Positions 63,079 to 64,000 of a DNA stretch of 64,000 nt are shown piece by piece (the first letter of the stretch is position 1; each line of letters starts with the position of its first letter). Origin of the DNA: Aquabacterium sp. A3. GTDB taxonomy: Bacteria; Pseudomonadota; Gammaproteobacteria; Burkholderiales; Burkholderiaceae_C. The position numbers and the translations under genes were made by a program. The stretch is taken from NCBI RefSeq assembly GCF_038069945.1, contig NZ_JBBPEV010000002.1, positions 124,001 to 188,000 of the forward strand, given 5' to 3'. Under the pieces are notes generated by a model. It was given only the letters and a program-made list of their open reading frames with translations. It was not told the origin of the DNA and did not search any database.

Positions 63079-64000
63079 TCAGGGCAGGCGGGTGATGCGG
63101 TCTTGCGCGCCGGGGGCCACGCCAGAGGGGTTGGCCTGCAGGTAGGCCTCGAAGGCGTCCACGTCCACGGCGCCACCCAGGCGCTGGGTGCCGTCCTTGA
63201 GCACAGTGAAGGCGTCGCCGCCATCGGCCAGGAAGCTGTTGACCGTGACGCGGTAGCTGGCGGAAAGGTCGATGGCAGCGCCATTCAGGGCCATGTGGCT
63301 GACCTTGTTGCCGCAGGCAGCGCTTGCGCTCCACTGGTAGCTGAAGCCGCTGGAGACCTGCAGGATGCGGTCAAAGCCACCCTGGCCCAGGCAGTTGGCA
63401 AACTGCTGCTCCAGCAAGGTCTTGATCTGGTCGCCGCGCAGCGTCATTGTCACCAGCGAGTTGCCGAAGGGTTGCACCGTGAAGGCATCGCCGTAGGTGA
63501 CTTCACCGTGGGGTGCATTGAAGGGCAGGTCGGCGCGGATGCCACCGGGGTTCATGAAAGCCACCACGGCCTCGCCCATGCCGATGTCATTGGTGGCATC
63601 CAGTTGCGCGTCGGCGATCACATCACCCAGGGCCGACTCGCCGGCGCTGTTGGCGCTGCGGCTGATGGCGGCCGTGATGTTGCCGATCACGCGCGCCTTG
63701 GGCACGGCCGCCAGGCTGTCGTAGTGGGCCACCAGGTCGACCAGGGCCGGGTCTTCTTCGGTGTTGGCGCCCGTGCCGGTGGTCAGGATGGTGGCGTTGG
63801 TGCTCAGCACGTCCTTGCTGCTGGTGTCGATCACCACGTCGATGTCACCCAGGTTGCGGGCGTACTGGCCAGACGAGGTCACGCGCACCATCGAGCCGTC
63901 CGATTTGGGCAGCATGCAGTTGTAGGCCTGGTGGGTGTGGCCCGAGATCACCAGGTCCACGGCCGGGTGCAAGCGGCTGACGATGTCGACGATGGGGCCG
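63079..64000 (-). CDS. Secreted 5'-nucleotidase/metallophosphoesterase (C-terminal part)
   Basis: This is the C-terminal ~307 residues of a bifunctional metallophosphatase/5'-nucleotidase cut by the window end. LVISGHTHQAYNC is the last metal motif of the catalytic domain, then the 5'-nucleotidase C domain (GDVIADAQLDATN; GEAVVAFMNPGGIRADLP; VQPFGNSLVTMTLRGDQIKTLLEQQF; SYRVTVNSFLADGGD). The family works in the periplasm or on the cell surface, releasing phosphate from nucleotides. The frame continues past 63972 to the end, so the first Met or TTG in frame is not the true start. Confidence 0.9.
   Translation of the reverse strand, partial: GPIVDIVSRLHPAVDLVISGHTHQAYNCMLPKSDGSMVRVTSSGQYARNLGDIDVVIDTSSKDVLSTNATILTTGTGANTEEDPALVDLVAHYDSLAAVPKARVIGNITAAISRSANSAGESALGDVIADAQLDATNDIGMGEAVVAFMNPGGIRADLPFNAPHGEVTYGDAFTVQPFGNSLVTMTLRGDQIKTLLEQQFANCLGQGGFDRILQVSSGFSYQWSASAACGNKVSHMALNGAAIDLSASYRVTVNSFLADGGDAFTVLKDGTQRLGGAVDVDAFEAYLQANPSGVAPGAQDRITRLP

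Noticed and set aside
1..64000. CRISPR arrays, tRNA genes, insertion sequences, prophage or integron attachment sites
   Set aside because: Read for on both strands; no repeat-spacer pattern, cloverleaf, transposase motif or attC-like core was recognised. Weak or diverged examples could be missed without a search tool.

Overview
The window is high-GC DNA from a betaproteobacterium, most likely order Burkholderiales (a Comamonadaceae or Sphaerotilaceae-type relative of Aquabacterium, Ideonella or Leptothrix). The reasons are a PhaM-like granule protein, a dusB-fis-purH block, an argB-dgkA-slmA block, Burkholderiales-style beta-oxidation genes and several PEP-CTERM (exosortase-sorted) proteins. 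No tRNA, rRNA, CRISPR array, transposase or phage gene was seen. The only RNA gene recognised is rnpB. Genes are tightly packed, and many pairs overlap by ATGA/GTGA or lie within a few bases.

Region 1 (1-11586, + strand) is a nitrogen-scavenging island for biuret and related ureido compounds. It holds two permeases of a BMP/nucleoside-type ABC importer with its double ATPase, a complete NitT/TauT-type ABC importer, a formamidase, a biuret amidohydrolase (BiuH type), a second isochorismatase-fold hydrolase, allophanate hydrolase (AtzF), an AtzH/HpxZ-like small protein and a GntR/FCD regulator. A perfect 12-bp palindrome before the NitT-type binding protein is a likely GntR operator. A 343-bp gap inside this operon holds two inverted copies of a structured element with fixed boxes and co-varying stems.

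Region 2 (11625-25827): a FIST protein and a PhaM-like protein (-), PhoD phosphatase, a TetR regulator, an HNH protein, then a fatty-acid beta-oxidation block (TetR regulator, acyl-CoA dehydrogenase, fused hydroxyacyl-CoA dehydrogenase/hydratase, thiolase), two tandem alpha/beta hydrolases and an enoyl-CoA hydratase.

Region 3 (25840-34950) concerns transition metals. nikR is divergent from a TonB-dependent receptor (probable nickel uptake). Converging on it is a five-gene minus-strand operon that looks like a copper-acquisition system: DUF2946-like protein, PEP-CTERM protein, an unusual head-to-tail fusion of two PEP-CTERM proteins, an OprC/NosA-type copper receptor, and a lipoprotein carrying the same new domain as the fusion protein. 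This is the best candidate for an undescribed system.

Region 4 (34973-50094): 2OG-Fe dioxygenase, thioesterase, Atm1-type ABC exporter, a Cys-rich secreted protein, a minus-strand trio (membrane P-loop ATPase, MscS channel, prohibitin-like protein), pyrC, cysteine synthase, dsbD, rnpB, a periplasmic alpha-carbonic anhydrase, ruvC and an unknown secreted protein.

Region 5 (50236-64000): an OmpR/EnvZ-type two-component pair, a third paralogue of the alpha/beta hydrolases with a MarR regulator, dusB-fis-purH, ompW, a YqaA-like membrane protein, a CusF-like copper protein, argB, dgkA, a HAD nucleotidase, slmA, a PdeM-like phosphoesterase, a PEP-CTERM protein and the C-terminal part of a secreted 5'-nucleotidase cut by the window end.
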